Shown here: piece after piece, positions 28,138-36,765 of the stretch
How the letters are laid out: the number at the start of each line of letters is the position of its first letter
Position numbering within the stretch: position 1 is the first letter of the stretch
Assembly (NCBI GenBank): GCA_019639255.1
Contig: JAHBSF010000018.1
Span: 1 to 64,000, forward strand
DNA length: 64,000 nt
Origin: Acidobacteriota bacterium
GTDB lineage: Bacteria > Acidobacteriota > Blastocatellia > RBC074
Direction of reading: 5' to 3'
Notes under the pieces: generated by a model
Database searches by the model: none
Seen by the model: only the letters and a program-made list of their open reading frames with translations
Told to the model about the DNA's origin: nothing
Translations under genes and position numbers: made by a program

Positions 28138-28980
28138 TCAAACCCTGGAAAGGATAAAACGCGAAATCCTCTCTCCGCCATCGGGTACACCCTTGTATCC
28201 GGGAAAGCAGTTGACTTCGATCACCGAATAACCCTTTGGCGTCTTGACCAGATCGACGCCAAACAGCTCCAGCCCGAAAAGCTTGCCGCATCGTCGGACA
28301 AGATCGGTTAATTCCGGATCGTCGCCAACCGGAGTGCCCTCTTTTTCCTGCTTTGTAGTAGCCGGGAACACACGCTTTATTGCATGCACGTAATCGCCGA
28401 TTGCGTACGCCTTGTAATCAAACGGTTCGTGTTCTTCGTATTCCTGCGCAAAAATCAGGCGTTCGCCAAGCGCGGTTCCGTCCTCGCCTCCATCGTCCTC
28501 GGCATCGGTTGCGTCGGATGCGCGCTTTGCAATCAATTGTTCGAACTCAGCTGCAGTCTGACAGATTTCAATGCCCTGACCTCTTCTACCGCGATAAGGT
28601 TTCACTACGACGGGCATTTGCGCGGCAACTGGGCGCAATGCTTCCAGGCTGTCGGTTACGAATGTGCGCGGCGTCGGTATGCCGGCCTGCAGCAGAAGCG
28701 TGCATGTAAGCACTTTGTCTCGAACCTTCATCGTTGCCGGATATTCATTGAGCAGCCTGCATCCCCGGTAATGAGCCGCAGCCGCAAGGGATTCGGCCAG
28801 CGGCGAGTGGGACTTGAAAAGATACAGGTCGTAATTGAAACGGAAATTTTCAAGGTCGATCAGGCCCGCCCGTTCGGTTACGATTTCAACTTCAGCACCG
28901 CTTTGCTTAAGTCCGTCTATTATCTGATAAGTCACCGAATTCGGACTTCGCGGAGGTTCCATCAGAAAACATATGCGCAT
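28138..28980 (-). CDS. ATP-grasp enzyme 1 (RimK/ITPK-like)
   Basis: 280 residues. ATP-grasp enzymes activate a carboxylate, or in ITPK phosphorylate an inositol phosphate. Seen here: N-terminal preATP-grasp domain with [19 protein letters not shown] linker; ATP-binding Lys127 ([10 protein letters not shown]); hinge [20 protein letters not shown]; metal ligands Asp243 (LFGVDLV) and Glu255/Asn257 in [15 protein letters not shown]. The last motif resembles the DINxFPGY of inositol-trisphosphate 5/6-kinase. It carries an acidic insert at 155-170. Its start overlaps the MFS gene by 74 nt, with GGAAAGGAC upstream. The phytase gene follows after 184 nt. Confidence 0.85.
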   Translation of the reverse strand: MRICFLMEPPRSPNSVTYQIIDGLKQSGAEVEIVTERAGLIDLENFRFNYDLYLFKSHSPLAESLAAAAHYRGCRLLNEYPATMKVRDKVLTCTLLLQAGIPTPRTFVTDSLEALRPVAAQMPVVVKPYRGRRGQGIEICQTAAEFEQLIAKRASDATDAEDDGGEDGTALGERLIFAQEYEEHEPFDYKAYAIGDYVHAIKRVFPATTKQEKEGTPVGDDPELTDLVRRCGKLFGLELFGVDLVKTPKGYSVIEVNCFPGYKGVPDGGERISRFILSRV

Positions 28981-30166
28981 TAGTGTTATGTCCTTTCCAG
29001 AATTTCATAGTGCGGATAGCGTAGACTTCGCCGCACACGGCTAATGCCAGTCTTACTCCCATCAATACGGGTATCCCGCCGAAGTGCCACAGCAGTCCGC
29101 CGAGCAGAGGCCCGAGCGTTTCGCCGAGTCCTTCGCCGAGGCTCATATAGCTCATCAGTTGGGCGCGTCGCCGGCGGTCACTGCCCGACATCTGCGCCAT
29201 AATCGCCCCCCATGCAGGCCGGAACGCGGATTTACCCAATGCATCAGCGAGACTGCCCGCTGTGAACCCCGCAAATCCCGGTGCAAACCAGAACAGCAGG
29301 GATGAGGCGGCGTTGCCCGCTCCGCGCAGCATCAGTACCGCGGTTCGGCTTACCCGATCCGACATCCATCCGAACAACGGACCCGATCCGAGCAGCAGCG
29401 CAATCGATAGTGCGTAGATCAGGCTCGTTTGCGCGACGCTCAATCCTCCGTATTCCGTAGCGAGTACGGGGAAGAGTTGTTGCACCATTTGAGCGGTAGT
29501 CGCCATAAAGAAGCCCAGCGTAGCTGCGGATACCAATCCTTTGGGAATCCGGACGGCTGTAGAAGAAGGATGAGCGTCTTTATGGTCATCGGTTGAGAGA
29601 TGTCTTTCAGGTTCGCGTACAAATCGTGCAACGGCATAAAGCGGAAGCCCGGAAAGTGCAAAAGCTATGAAAAATGTGCGCGAATAATCGTCCCCGGTCC
29701 AGATCAGAAGCGCCCCGCCGATTGCTTTTCCAATCGAGCCTGCAGCCATTTTTGCCGTCGAATACCAGGCAAACGAAGCGCCCAGCGAGCGCCTGTCGCT
29801 ATGTTCGGCGATCAATGCATTTACGGATGGGTCGCGGAGCGACTCGGAGATTCCGTGCAGAAACCTGATTGCGTATACCTGCAACGGCGATCCGGCAAAA
29901 ACAAGGAGAAATGCAACTACGCTGCGCAGCGCTATTGCGCAAGTCAGGCTTCGTTTGAGCCCTGCCCGGTCCGCCGCCCAGCCCATCAGGGGCTTGAAGA
30001 GCTGCTCGGCGAAGAGGTTCAACGAAAACAGCAGCCCCGTTTCGGTCAGGCTAAGCCCCAGGCTGCGATACGCGTAAAGCGGCAGTGCAAAACTGATAAT
30101 TCCGAAACTCAGCCGCGAGAGGAATCCCTCCATCAGAATCGCGATGAGTGATCCGGATACCGGCAC
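28907..30166 (-). CDS. MFS transporter, paralogue of the kinase-fused MFS domain
   Basis: 419 residues with about 12 TM helices. It shares order and wording with the MFS half of the fusion at 23347, for example [20 protein letters not shown] here against MIADNTDEGHIAKAYSWY there, and ARALDEIGKAAFKPTWG there against [15 protein letters not shown] here. A drug- or sugar-type major facilitator; substrate unknown. Start is GTG with GAGGAAAA 3 nt before it. The 3' end overlaps the next ATP-grasp gene by 74 nt in another frame, which ties the two into one operon. Confidence 0.88.
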   Translation of the reverse strand: MPVSGSLIAILMEGFLSRLSFGIISFALPLYAYRSLGLSLTETGLLFSLNLFAEQLFKPLMGWAADRAGLKRSLTCAIALRSVVAFLLVFAGSPLQVYAIRFLHGISESLRDPSVNALIAEHSDRRSLGASFAWYSTAKMAAGSIGKAIGGALLIWTGDDYSRTFFIAFALSGLPLYAVARFVREPERHLSTDDHKDAHPSSTAVRIPKGLVSAATLGFFMATTAQMVQQLFPVLATEYGGLSVAQTSLIYALSIALLLGSGPLFGWMSDRVSRTAVLMLRGAGNAASSLLFWFAPGFAGFTAGSLADALGKSAFRPAWGAIMAQMSGSDRRRRAQLMSYMSLGEGLGETLGPLLGGLLWHFGGIPVLMGVRLALAVCGEVYAIRTMKFWKGHNTNAHMFSDGTSAKSEFGDLSDNRRT

Positions 30167-30222
30167 TGTTTTCCTCGATTATCGACGGAGTTGGGAATGT
30201 CGCCCTGATGTCAAAGAATAAA

Positions 30223-30326
30223 GAGAGATAACGGAACAAACGAAATAAAACGGAAGAAACGAAAGGTTTGAGGATTTTCGTGATTTCCGTCTATTTTCGT
30301 TTGTTTCGTCATCTTTCTCTCTCTCT
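30223..30326. repeat. GATAAC palindrome, copy 9 (orientation A)
   Basis: Left arm GAGAGATAACGGAACAAACGAAAT; right arm TTCGTTTGTTTCGTCATCTTTCTCTCTCTC with extra CT repeats. It separates the three-gene ATP-grasp operon from the MFS/ATP-grasp/phytase operon, so it may modulate read-through between the two. Confidence 0.88.
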
Positions 30327-30350
30327 TCAGGCCATAGCGTCCGGTTCAAA

Positions 30351-31193
30351 TCAATCCGCAGCAGCGCCGGAAGCGATTGCTCCCGGAGATGCAAGCGTGA
30401 TCCGGCCCTGAGCATAATCGTCGATGTAATCCGCGATCATTTCTGCAGCGCCGGGCACTCCCTTGTATCCCGGAAAGTAGTTGACGTCGACGACGAATGG
30501 GCCGCGAGGGCTTTCAATAACATCCAGGCCATACAGGCCCAGGCCGCAGATCCTGCCCACGCGCCGCGCGAGGTCTCGCACCTCATCCGAGATCGGAACA
30601 GGGCGACCGGGCACGCTGAAACTTGTTTCGGAAAACGGCTTTTGAACGCCGTGAACCTGATCGCCCACTACGTAAATCTTCAAGTCCTCGCCGTGTCCGG
30701 GAATAAGTTCCTGCACGATCATGGGAAATTCGGGCGCGGTAAACGAATCCAGATCTTCCGGCTTTGTTATCTTTGTAATTCCCGCTCCGCGATGCCCCAT
30801 ATAAGGCTTGATAATAAGCGGCGTTTCTGAGGCCAGTTCCCGCAATAATGTAAAATCGGCCGTAACCCAGGAACGAGGCGCAGGCACGCCGGCTTCGGTC
30901 AGAAGGCGCGAAACGATGATTTTGTTCTGCGTAAGCGCGCAGGACGGGTACGGATTCAGCATCCGTGCGCCGCGAGTAAAGAGTGCGCCCGCCAGACTCA
31001 GCGAAAGTTCGGTGTGGGACTTAAGTATATACAGATCGTTTTCCACTTCGACTTCGTCGCTGCGCGTCAATACTTCCTCGGCTATGCTTTCACCAACTTC
31101 ATAACCCCGTGCGCGCAGTCGATCGTAGGTTTCGACCAGTATGGGGCTCGGAACCGGAGGAACGCGGCGGACAACCATGAAGAACAGTTTCAT
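30351..31193 (-). CDS. ATP-grasp enzyme 2 (ITPK-like)
   Basis: 280 residues, paralogue of enzymes 1, 3 and 4. [20 protein letters not shown] in the N-terminal domain; Lys129 in [34 protein letters not shown] with Lys172; Asp224 in LYGLDVI; Asp236 and Asn238 in [15 protein letters not shown]. The hinge and the final motif are the closest of the four to ITPK as I remember it (VQNFINHN, YKVFVVG, DINAFPGY). The Ala/Gly-rich last 18 residues are extra. ATGA overlap with the preceding gene shows coupling. If not an inositol phosphate kinase, it would be a RimK-type ligase. Confidence 0.85.
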   Translation of the reverse strand: MKLFFMVVRRVPPVPSPILVETYDRLRARGYEVGESIAEEVLTRSDEVEVENDLYILKSHTELSLSLAGALFTRGARMLNPYPSCALTQNKIIVSRLLTEAGVPAPRSWVTADFTLLRELASETPLIIKPYMGHRGAGITKITKPEDLDSFTAPEFPMIVQELIPGHGEDLKIYVVGDQVHGVQKPFSETSFSVPGRPVPISDEVRDLARRVGRICGLGLYGLDVIESPRGPFVVDVNYFPGYKGVPGAAEMIADYIDDYAQGRITLASPGAIASGAAAD

Positions 31194-31987
31194 TTTTTGA
31201 CCTTTCCGATTAGATATTCGGCCAGCAGGCGGCCGGCGTCGGGTACACCTTTGAATCCGGGGAATGTATTTATATCAACCACTATTGGGCGACCGGACGA
31301 AAAAATTATGTCAAGGCCGTAGATGTCAATTCCGAATGCTTCGCCGCATCTTTCGGCAATGGAGATCATATCGGCGGTAAGTTCAAAGGGTTCGCCGAGT
31401 TTGTCTTCCAGGGTGCGCGCGGGCCATACGCGCCGAACGCCGAAAAATTTCTCTCCGATACGGTAGATCTTGTTGTCCCGTCCGTCCGGTTCGTAGTATC
31501 GCTGTGCAAACACCAATCCCGTTTCGCCCGTAGCAGAATTGAGTTCATCGCTGTTGCGGACAATCTCTACGCCTCTGCCCTGCGATCCGCCGATAAAGGG
31601 TTTTATTATCAGCGGGCCATCCCGCAACAAATCTTCGAGTTGATTGCGATCGGCGGCGACGTAGGTTTCAGGCGCCGGTATACGGGCGTCGGAAAGAACC
31701 CTGCCCGCTAGCACCTTGTCCTTCATTATCGCGACGACGCGAAACGGATTTATGATGGAGGCTCCGGCCAGATCCAGCAATCCGGCGTATGCCAGCGCAG
31801 CCGGGCTTCCGGCTTTGAGGACATATAGCTCGGCATCAGGGTTAACTCCCGCTACATCGATCAACATCTCATCGGGATAGACGGTTTCCAGGGCAATACC
31901 CGCCGAATCGAGATGTCGGGCAACATCACCCATTACCGATCCTTCGCGCCCGGGCTCTTTTCGAGTAGTAATAAGGACTATTTTCAT
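31190..31987 (-). CDS. ATP-grasp enzyme 3 (ITPK/RimK-like)
   Basis: 265 residues. [20 protein letters not shown] in the N-terminal domain; Lys129 in [37 protein letters not shown] with Lys173; Asp226 in IYGLDII; Asp238 and Asn240 in [15 protein letters not shown]. All ATP and metal positions look intact. Its start shares one base with the stop of enzyme 4 (TGATG) and its end overlaps enzyme 2 by 4 nt, so the three are translated in series. Divergence among the paralogues suggests different substrates or successive steps rather than gene dosage. Confidence 0.85.
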   Translation of the reverse strand: MKIVLITTRKEPGREGSVMGDVARHLDSAGIALETVYPDEMLIDVAGVNPDAELYVLKAGSPAALAYAGLLDLAGASIINPFRVVAIMKDKVLAGRVLSDARIPAPETYVAADRNQLEDLLRDGPLIIKPFIGGSQGRGVEIVRNSDELNSATGETGLVFAQRYYEPDGRDNKIYRIGEKFFGVRRVWPARTLEDKLGEPFELTADMISIAERCGEAFGIDIYGLDIIFSSGRPIVVDINTFPGFKGVPDAGRLLAEYLIGKVKK

Positions 31988-32814
31988 CAGGCTCGGAGTC
32001 TCCCGGCCCGCTCGACGGCGTAAGCGGCAAGGCGTTGGTCGGCGTCGGGCACCGATGTGTAATTCGGGTAATCGTTTACCTCGATTACAAGCGTTCCCTC
32101 TGCTGTCTGTATGCAGTCGACGCCGAAAAGGTCGAGGCCGAATATCTCGCCGCAGCGTCGTCCGAGATCTTCGAGTTCCGGCGTCAATGTTTCGAGCCCC
32201 GACCGATCCCGATCCGACTCGGCCCGTGGATTAAACGGCGACGGTTTGCGCACGGTCCATATTTCGGAGCCGATGCCGTATAGCTTCAGGTCGTAGCCGT
32301 CCGTAGGCTTGTAGACCTGTGCAAGCGCGAACGGTTCCGGCCAATCAATGGACGCCATTTCATCCGGCGTGTTTACGACTTGAAGGCCGCGGCAGTTGTC
32401 GCCGAAAATCGGCTTGAGAATCAGCGGGTACTGATCGTTTTGAATTTCCAATGCCAGTCTGTCGGTTGCGCCCAGAAATGTTCTGGGCGTCGGCACTCCG
32501 GCAGCAGCGAGTGCAACGGCCATATCAGCTTTGTTGTGCACGGCCGAAATTGCCGCACGTTTGTTGATAGTAGCGACGCCCGATCTTTCAGCCCAGCCCA
32601 GCAGGCACAGCAATCCCCAGCTTCTGCCCCGACCTACGATCAGGTCAAAACCCTCGAAAATGATGTGGTCGCCGAGGGGAAACAGATGAGTCTGAGGGTC
32701 GATTACATCTACTGTGTGCCCCAGGTTCTTGAGCGCGGAAATCAGGCCCGAAGGCTGGTTTTGCGCCATGTAGCGTGCTTCGGCGAGTACGCCGATTTTG
32801 ATGTCTTCAGGCAT
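31987..32814 (-). CDS. ATP-grasp enzyme 4 (ITPK/RimK-like), first gene of the operon
   Basis: 275 residues, the most divergent of the four. The N-terminal domain has FDLIVGRGRSWGLLCLLG in place of the DLYxLKSH segment of the others. Lys134 in LILKPIFGDNCRGLQV; AQVYKPTDGYDLKLYGIGSE with Lys177; VRKPSPFNPRAE; Asp233 in LFGVDCI; Glu245 and Asn247 in VIEVNDYPNYTSVPD. GGAGACC lies upstream of the ATG and a plausible promoter sits at 32846-32874. Being first and distinct, it may set the substrate for the pathway. The divergent neighbour is the FHA-TPR-receiver protein. Confidence 0.85.
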   Translation of the reverse strand: MPEDIKIGVLAEARYMAQNQPSGLISALKNLGHTVDVIDPQTHLFPLGDHIIFEGFDLIVGRGRSWGLLCLLGWAERSGVATINKRAAISAVHNKADMAVALAAAGVPTPRTFLGATDRLALEIQNDQYPLILKPIFGDNCRGLQVVNTPDEMASIDWPEPFALAQVYKPTDGYDLKLYGIGSEIWTVRKPSPFNPRAESDRDRSGLETLTPELEDLGRRCGEIFGLDLFGVDCIQTAEGTLVIEVNDYPNYTSVPDADQRLAAYAVERAGRLRA

Positions 32815-32845
32815 AATCTGAACGGTCTCCGTGTTCGGTCCGACT

Positions 32846-32874
32846 ATAATAGACTCTCAAAAGCAGGCCGCCAA
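32846..32874 (-). promoter_or_regulatory. Sigma-70-type promoter of the ATP-grasp operon
   Basis: Minus strand TTGGCG (32874-32869), 17 bp spacer, TATTAT (32851-32846). The predicted start near 32839 leaves about 25 nt before the ATG at 32814, including the ribosome site. Confidence 0.45.
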
Positions 32875-32939
32875 GAACAACACGGTGTTGAAAGACGCTT
32901 TAATCGCAAAGAACGAAATCAACCGGTTGTTGACAAACA

Positions 32940-32967
32940 TTGATCCTCGCGTCCCAGGTGCTATACT
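32940..32967 (+). promoter_or_regulatory. Sigma-70-type promoter of the FHA-TPR-receiver gene
   Basis: TTGATC (32940-32945), 16 bp spacer, TATACT (32962-32967), about 65 nt before the ATG at 33040. A TTGACA lies just upstream at 32930-32935 but at a wrong distance. With the promoter at 32846-32874 it forms a compact divergent control region. Confidence 0.45.
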
Positions 32968-33039
32968 GGTCGCGTTCATAAGTTGCCCCCACGTCAGGCG
33001 CCGGTTGCAGGTTGCCTGCCCGGAACAAGATACGCAAAT

Positions 33040-35277
33040 ATGGGTCGCCGAGCCTCGTTGCATCTGATAAATAACGGGATTGAGCAGAGCTATTCGCTCG
33101 ATGTATCCCGCTTTACGGTCGGTCGCATCAAGGAAAACTCCCTGACGATTCACGACCCTGCCATATCCCGTCACCACGCAGAATTCATCCGCTTGGGCAA
33201 TGATGTGCTTCTTCGCGATCTTGGATCGACAAACGGAAGTTTTATAAACGGTGAGAGAATCTCGGAGCAGTTGATCGCAAACGGCGACATCATACGTTTC
33301 GGCCCGTCCGGATCGGAATATCGGATCGAGTTTATGACCGATGACGGGCTGCCCGCCGAACCCTCGACCACGCGACGCGGCACTACAGAAGATCTGATCA
33401 ATTCACTATCCACCCATCTGAGGTCCACTCCCGGCGATCTGCACGAGGATGCAAGTCTCCGCTGCGTGCTGGCCGAAGCGCATCTGGCAAAGGGCGAAGC
33501 CGAAGAAGCATTGCGGATTCTTTCACGGTTCAGCGAACCAACGCATTTGCTCGCGCTGCCTACAGCGTATCGTGCAAGCATACTGCTGTGGATAGGGCGT
33601 GCACATCTGGAGAACAAACAACCGCATATTGCTACGGATGTCCTGGATCGCAGCCTTCACCTCGCGATGAAAATCGGGGATGAAAATTGTGCGGCGGAAG
33701 CCAGAGCGTCATATGGGCGCGCGCTTATGGGAGTAGGGGATCTGCTTGCAGCACGAGATCAACTCAACCGTTCGATGCTTGTTGCGCGGCGCGGCGGGAA
33801 CGCGCGACTGGGCGCCGAGGTGCATTTGTGGCTGGGAAAGGTGGACTGGAAGGACGCGGATTTCGACGGCGCCCGCTACAACTGGACCCGCGCCTCACGT
33901 CTTGCAGAGGGACTGAACGCGCCATTGCTTCAGTCGCGTGTCGCGGTTCAACAGGCTTTCGTGCTTTATGCCGAAGGTCGCCTCAAGGAGTCGGTTACGG
34001 CGTACGAAGCGGCGATCGAGCGAATTCGCACGCTCGGCAATACACCCCTTTTGCTCAAGGCATACGCCAACCTTTCGCGGGCCCTTGTCAGATTGGGGGC
34101 CTGGGCAGCAGCGCAGCGTCTGCTCGAAGACCGGCTGGGTCTCGGCAGAGGCTGCAAGATCAAGAAGTCTGTTGCTGTAGCGCTTACCGATCAGGCGGAA
34201 CTGGAGCTGCTTCAGGGCAACCTACCGGCTGCTGTAGCCTCGATTGAGGAAGCCCTGGACATCCACGGTGAGCGTATTTACGCGCGTACGCAGCGCATTC
34301 TCGGGCGTATAAATGTAGTGCAGGGGAGAATACGCGAGGGCGTAAACGTGCTCGAAATGGGGCTGGAAGCCGCGCGTGAGTCCGGTGCGCTTGAAGAACA
34401 GATCCTCATAGGATTGGAACTTGCGCTCGCACATATCGAAATCGGCGATATCGCATCGGCGCAATTACGCCTGAGCGAAGCCGAATCCGCTACGTCTCTG
34501 GATCCTGCCCTGACGCTTATGGGGCGCGCGCTTTTTACCCGCGGTTGCATAAACGCCGCCTCGGGTCAGGCGCCTGAAGCCAACAGATGTTTTGCCCAAT
34601 CTCTTGCGATATTCCAGAACACGGGCGATCCGTATCGCGCGGGGCTGTGTCAGGAGGCTATCGGAGCGTTGCGCGCTAAAGTTGGCCGCGATGATTCGGC
34701 CAGAGCGCATTTTGAAGAAGCATATCGCCTGTTCGCCAAGCTCGGAGCCGAAATCGATCTTCGGCGGATCGACGTGCGTTTGGCCTCGACGCGGATTTCA
34801 GCCGCTACGCCAGAAATTACTGCTTTGACCGCGCGCCTGTCACGCACGGCCAGGTTGTCTATGTCGCACCTTACGAGTTCGCTTACCTCCGGAGGGGAAG
34901 CGTACACTCAACCGTCTCAGGTTCTCGTAGCGGTCGCAAACGATGAATTGTCGACATTGCTCATTCGAGGACTGGAGGTCGAGAATTATACGGTGGTAAG
35001 GGTTCAGGATGGTCGCTCTGCGCTGGAGAGCGCCACTGGCGGAAAACTCCATTTCGATGTATTCGTGCTCGACGCCTTGCTCGAGCACCGTTCCGGGTTC
35101 GATGTATGTCGGGAACTTCGCAAGCGCAAGGATCAAACACCCGTGATCCTGCTTGGTTCAAGGCAGGGAGTCGAAGACAAAATCGAAGCGCTCCAGTCGG
35201 GCGCCGATGATTATTTGAGCAAGCAGAATCTGGTGTTCGAGGAATTGTTGGCGAAAATCGACGCATTGTTGCGTTAA
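33040..35277 (+). CDS. FHA - TPR - receiver domain signalling protein
   Basis: 745 residues. N-terminal FHA about 8-98 (FTVGRIKENSLTIHD, ISRHHAEFIRLGND, STNGSFINGERI), which binds phosphothreonine; then about 500 residues of helical TPR-like repeats (ARASYGRALMGVGDLLAARD, ALTDQAELELLQGNLPAAVA); then a C-terminal response-regulator receiver domain about 630-745 with phospho-acceptor Asp in FVLDALLEHRSGFDVC and Lys in DDYLSKQN. No output domain, so it probably acts by protein contact. The unusual receiver-last order and the FHA resemblance to the fusion kinase link it to that system. The ATG at 33040 fits the promoter; the frame is open to 32983. Confidence 0.85.
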   Translation: MGRRASLHLINNGIEQSYSLDVSRFTVGRIKENSLTIHDPAISRHHAEFIRLGNDVLLRDLGSTNGSFINGERISEQLIANGDIIRFGPSGSEYRIEFMTDDGLPAEPSTTRRGTTEDLINSLSTHLRSTPGDLHEDASLRCVLAEAHLAKGEAEEALRILSRFSEPTHLLALPTAYRASILLWIGRAHLENKQPHIATDVLDRSLHLAMKIGDENCAAEARASYGRALMGVGDLLAARDQLNRSMLVARRGGNARLGAEVHLWLGKVDWKDADFDGARYNWTRASRLAEGLNAPLLQSRVAVQQAFVLYAEGRLKESVTAYEAAIERIRTLGNTPLLLKAYANLSRALVRLGAWAAAQRLLEDRLGLGRGCKIKKSVAVALTDQAELELLQGNLPAAVASIEEALDIHGERIYARTQRILGRINVVQGRIREGVNVLEMGLEAARESGALEEQILIGLELALAHIEIGDIASAQLRLSEAESATSLDPALTLMGRALFTRGCINAASGQAPEANRCFAQSLAIFQNTGDPYRAGLCQEAIGALRAKVGRDDSARAHFEEAYRLFAKLGAEIDLRRIDVRLASTRISAATPEITALTARLSRTARLSMSHLTSSLTSGGEAYTQPSQVLVAVANDELSTLLIRGLEVENYTVVRVQDGRSALESATGGKLHFDVFVLDALLEHRSGFDVCRELRKRKDQTPVILLGSRQGVEDKIEALQSGADDYLSKQNLVFEELLAKIDALLR

Positions 35278-35306
35278 ATCGATCCACACGACATTGGGAC
35301 AAAAAA

Positions 35307-35400
35307 GAGAGATGACGGAACAAACGAAATGAGACGGAACAAACGGAAATATTCAACCTTTCCGTAATTTTCGTTTTATTTCGTTTGTTCCGTTATCTCT
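35307..35400. repeat. GATAAC palindrome, copy 10 (orientation B)
   Basis: Arms GAGAGATGACGGAACAAACGAAAT and ATTTCGTTTGTTCCGTTATCTCT. Left flank TTAAATCGATCCACACGACATTGGGAC and right flank CGCTTAGTACCAATCTCC match those of copy 5. Tandem gap between two plus-strand genes. Confidence 0.92.
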
Positions 35401-35440
35401 TGTCTTACGCTTAGTACCAATCTCCTATAACTGAGGATCA

Positions 35441-36607
35441 ATGCGGATACTGATTATCGGAGCAGGGCGGGTTGGTTGCGGAGCACTGGGCGTAGCCCTG
35501 GCCATGCAGGGGCATCAGCTTGTATTTGCTCTGAGAAACCCCAAACATCTTGAATCGCTCAATCGCCACGGTTATGACGTGGTTACCAAGGGAACCGTAG
35601 AGGCCACGGTTCCCGTACGCGGCGTGCACGCCGTCGACATTTCACATCCTGATTTTGCGCACGAAGTCGCAGCCGCCGACCAGATTTACACCTCTGTGAG
35701 GCCGGACAATCTGCCCGGTATTGCTCCCGTTCTGGCTGAAGCACTCGCTTTTCGAGTCCAATCCGATGTTCGCCAACCGCTCGATATATTCTGTTGCGAG
35801 AATCTCAAGAACGCCGGCTCGCAACTAGAACGCCTCATTTTTACTCAAATACCCTTTAACCGGGCACAGCAGATTCAGGAGCGCGTCGGATTCAATGCCG
35901 CAATTTCGGACCGTATAGTTTCGGGACAGGAAACCGATCCCGAAGGCAGACTCGTTTTTACCGCCGACGCCACGGGAGATGTGCTGTTTGACACGCTGCA
36001 ACTGAAGGGAGAGTTTGATGTATTGCCTCCGTTCAAGGGACTCGACAACTTTCCCGCCTGTATAGAAGAAAAGCTTTACATTCTCAATTGCGGCCACGCA
36101 GTGTGCGCCTATATGGGGTATCTGCGCGGTTACAAATTCATCCACGAGGCTATGGCGGATGAGGAAATCAATCGCGCTGTAGTGGGAGCAATGTTTGAAG
36201 CCCAGCGCGCGCTTCAGAAAAAATATACCCGGTCATTCCACTACGCCGCATTTATAAACGAGATACTCGCCAGTTTCGCGAATGCCGCGCTTCAGGACAC
36301 CATAGCGCGTGTGGGCCGCGATCCCGTCAGAAAATTATCGGCCGACGATCGCCTTATCGGTCCTGCAAAACTCGCTTATCGTTACGGCATTGAACCCGTC
36401 AACCTGATCCGCGGATGTGCGGCTGCGTTGAAGTTTGCGGACGTGGACGATTCTCAGGCCGTAGAGTTGCAGCGATTGATTCGCGAAGGGGGCGTTTCGA
36501 GAACCCTTGAAACCGTAGCCCAGCTCAAACCTTGGAATCCGATCGCCAACCTTATTCGCGACCGTGTCAAAATGCAGGAAGCGAAACCGAGGAATGCTCG
36601 GAACTAA
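35441..36607 (+). CDS. Mannitol-1-phosphate 5-dehydrogenase-like oxidoreductase
   Basis: 388 residues of the long-chain mannitol dehydrogenase family, NAD(P)-dependent. N-terminal Rossmann motif ILIIGAGRVGCGALG; middle FNAAISDRIV, then DNFPACIEEKLYILNCGHAVCAYMGYLRG with the catalytic-Lys region; C-terminal FANAALQDTIARVGRDPVRK and DRLIGPAKLAYRYG. In MtlD it interconverts mannitol 1-phosphate and fructose 6-phosphate. No mannitol PTS gene lies nearby, so the real sugar phosphate is uncertain. GAGGATC supports the start. It converges with the third TonB receptor gene. Confidence 0.8.
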   Translation: MRILIIGAGRVGCGALGVALAMQGHQLVFALRNPKHLESLNRHGYDVVTKGTVEATVPVRGVHAVDISHPDFAHEVAAADQIYTSVRPDNLPGIAPVLAEALAFRVQSDVRQPLDIFCCENLKNAGSQLERLIFTQIPFNRAQQIQERVGFNAAISDRIVSGQETDPEGRLVFTADATGDVLFDTLQLKGEFDVLPPFKGLDNFPACIEEKLYILNCGHAVCAYMGYLRGYKFIHEAMADEEINRAVVGAMFEAQRALQKKYTRSFHYAAFINEILASFANAALQDTIARVGRDPVRKLSADDRLIGPAKLAYRYGIEPVNLIRGCAAALKFADVDDSQAVELQRLIREGGVSRTLETVAQLKPWNPIANLIRDRVKMQEAKPRNARN

Positions 36608-36633
36608 AACGGATTCAATGCGCGAAACGGCAA

Positions 36634-36732
36634 GAGAGATAACGGAACAAACGAAATGAAACGAAAATTACGGAAAAGGTGAATATTTCCGTAGTTTTTC
36701 CGTCTATTTTCGTTTGTTCCGTTATCTCTCTT
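36634..36732. repeat. GATAAC palindrome, copy 11 (orientation A) with locus-specific outer arms
   Basis: Near-consensus core. The left flank AATGCGCGAAACGGCAA and the right flank TTGCCGTCTCGCGCATT are complementary except for one base, and this sequence is found at no other copy. The core thus sits in the middle of a private palindrome, as at copy 4. Convergent gap. Confidence 0.93.
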
Positions 36733-36765
36733 GCCGTCTCGCGCATTTCGCGGCCAGGCCGCTTC

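Noticed and set aside
32930-32967. TTGACA at 32930 paired with TATACT at 32962
   Set aside because: The spacing of 26 bp is too long for sigma-70; TTGATC at 32940 with 16 bp is the better pair.
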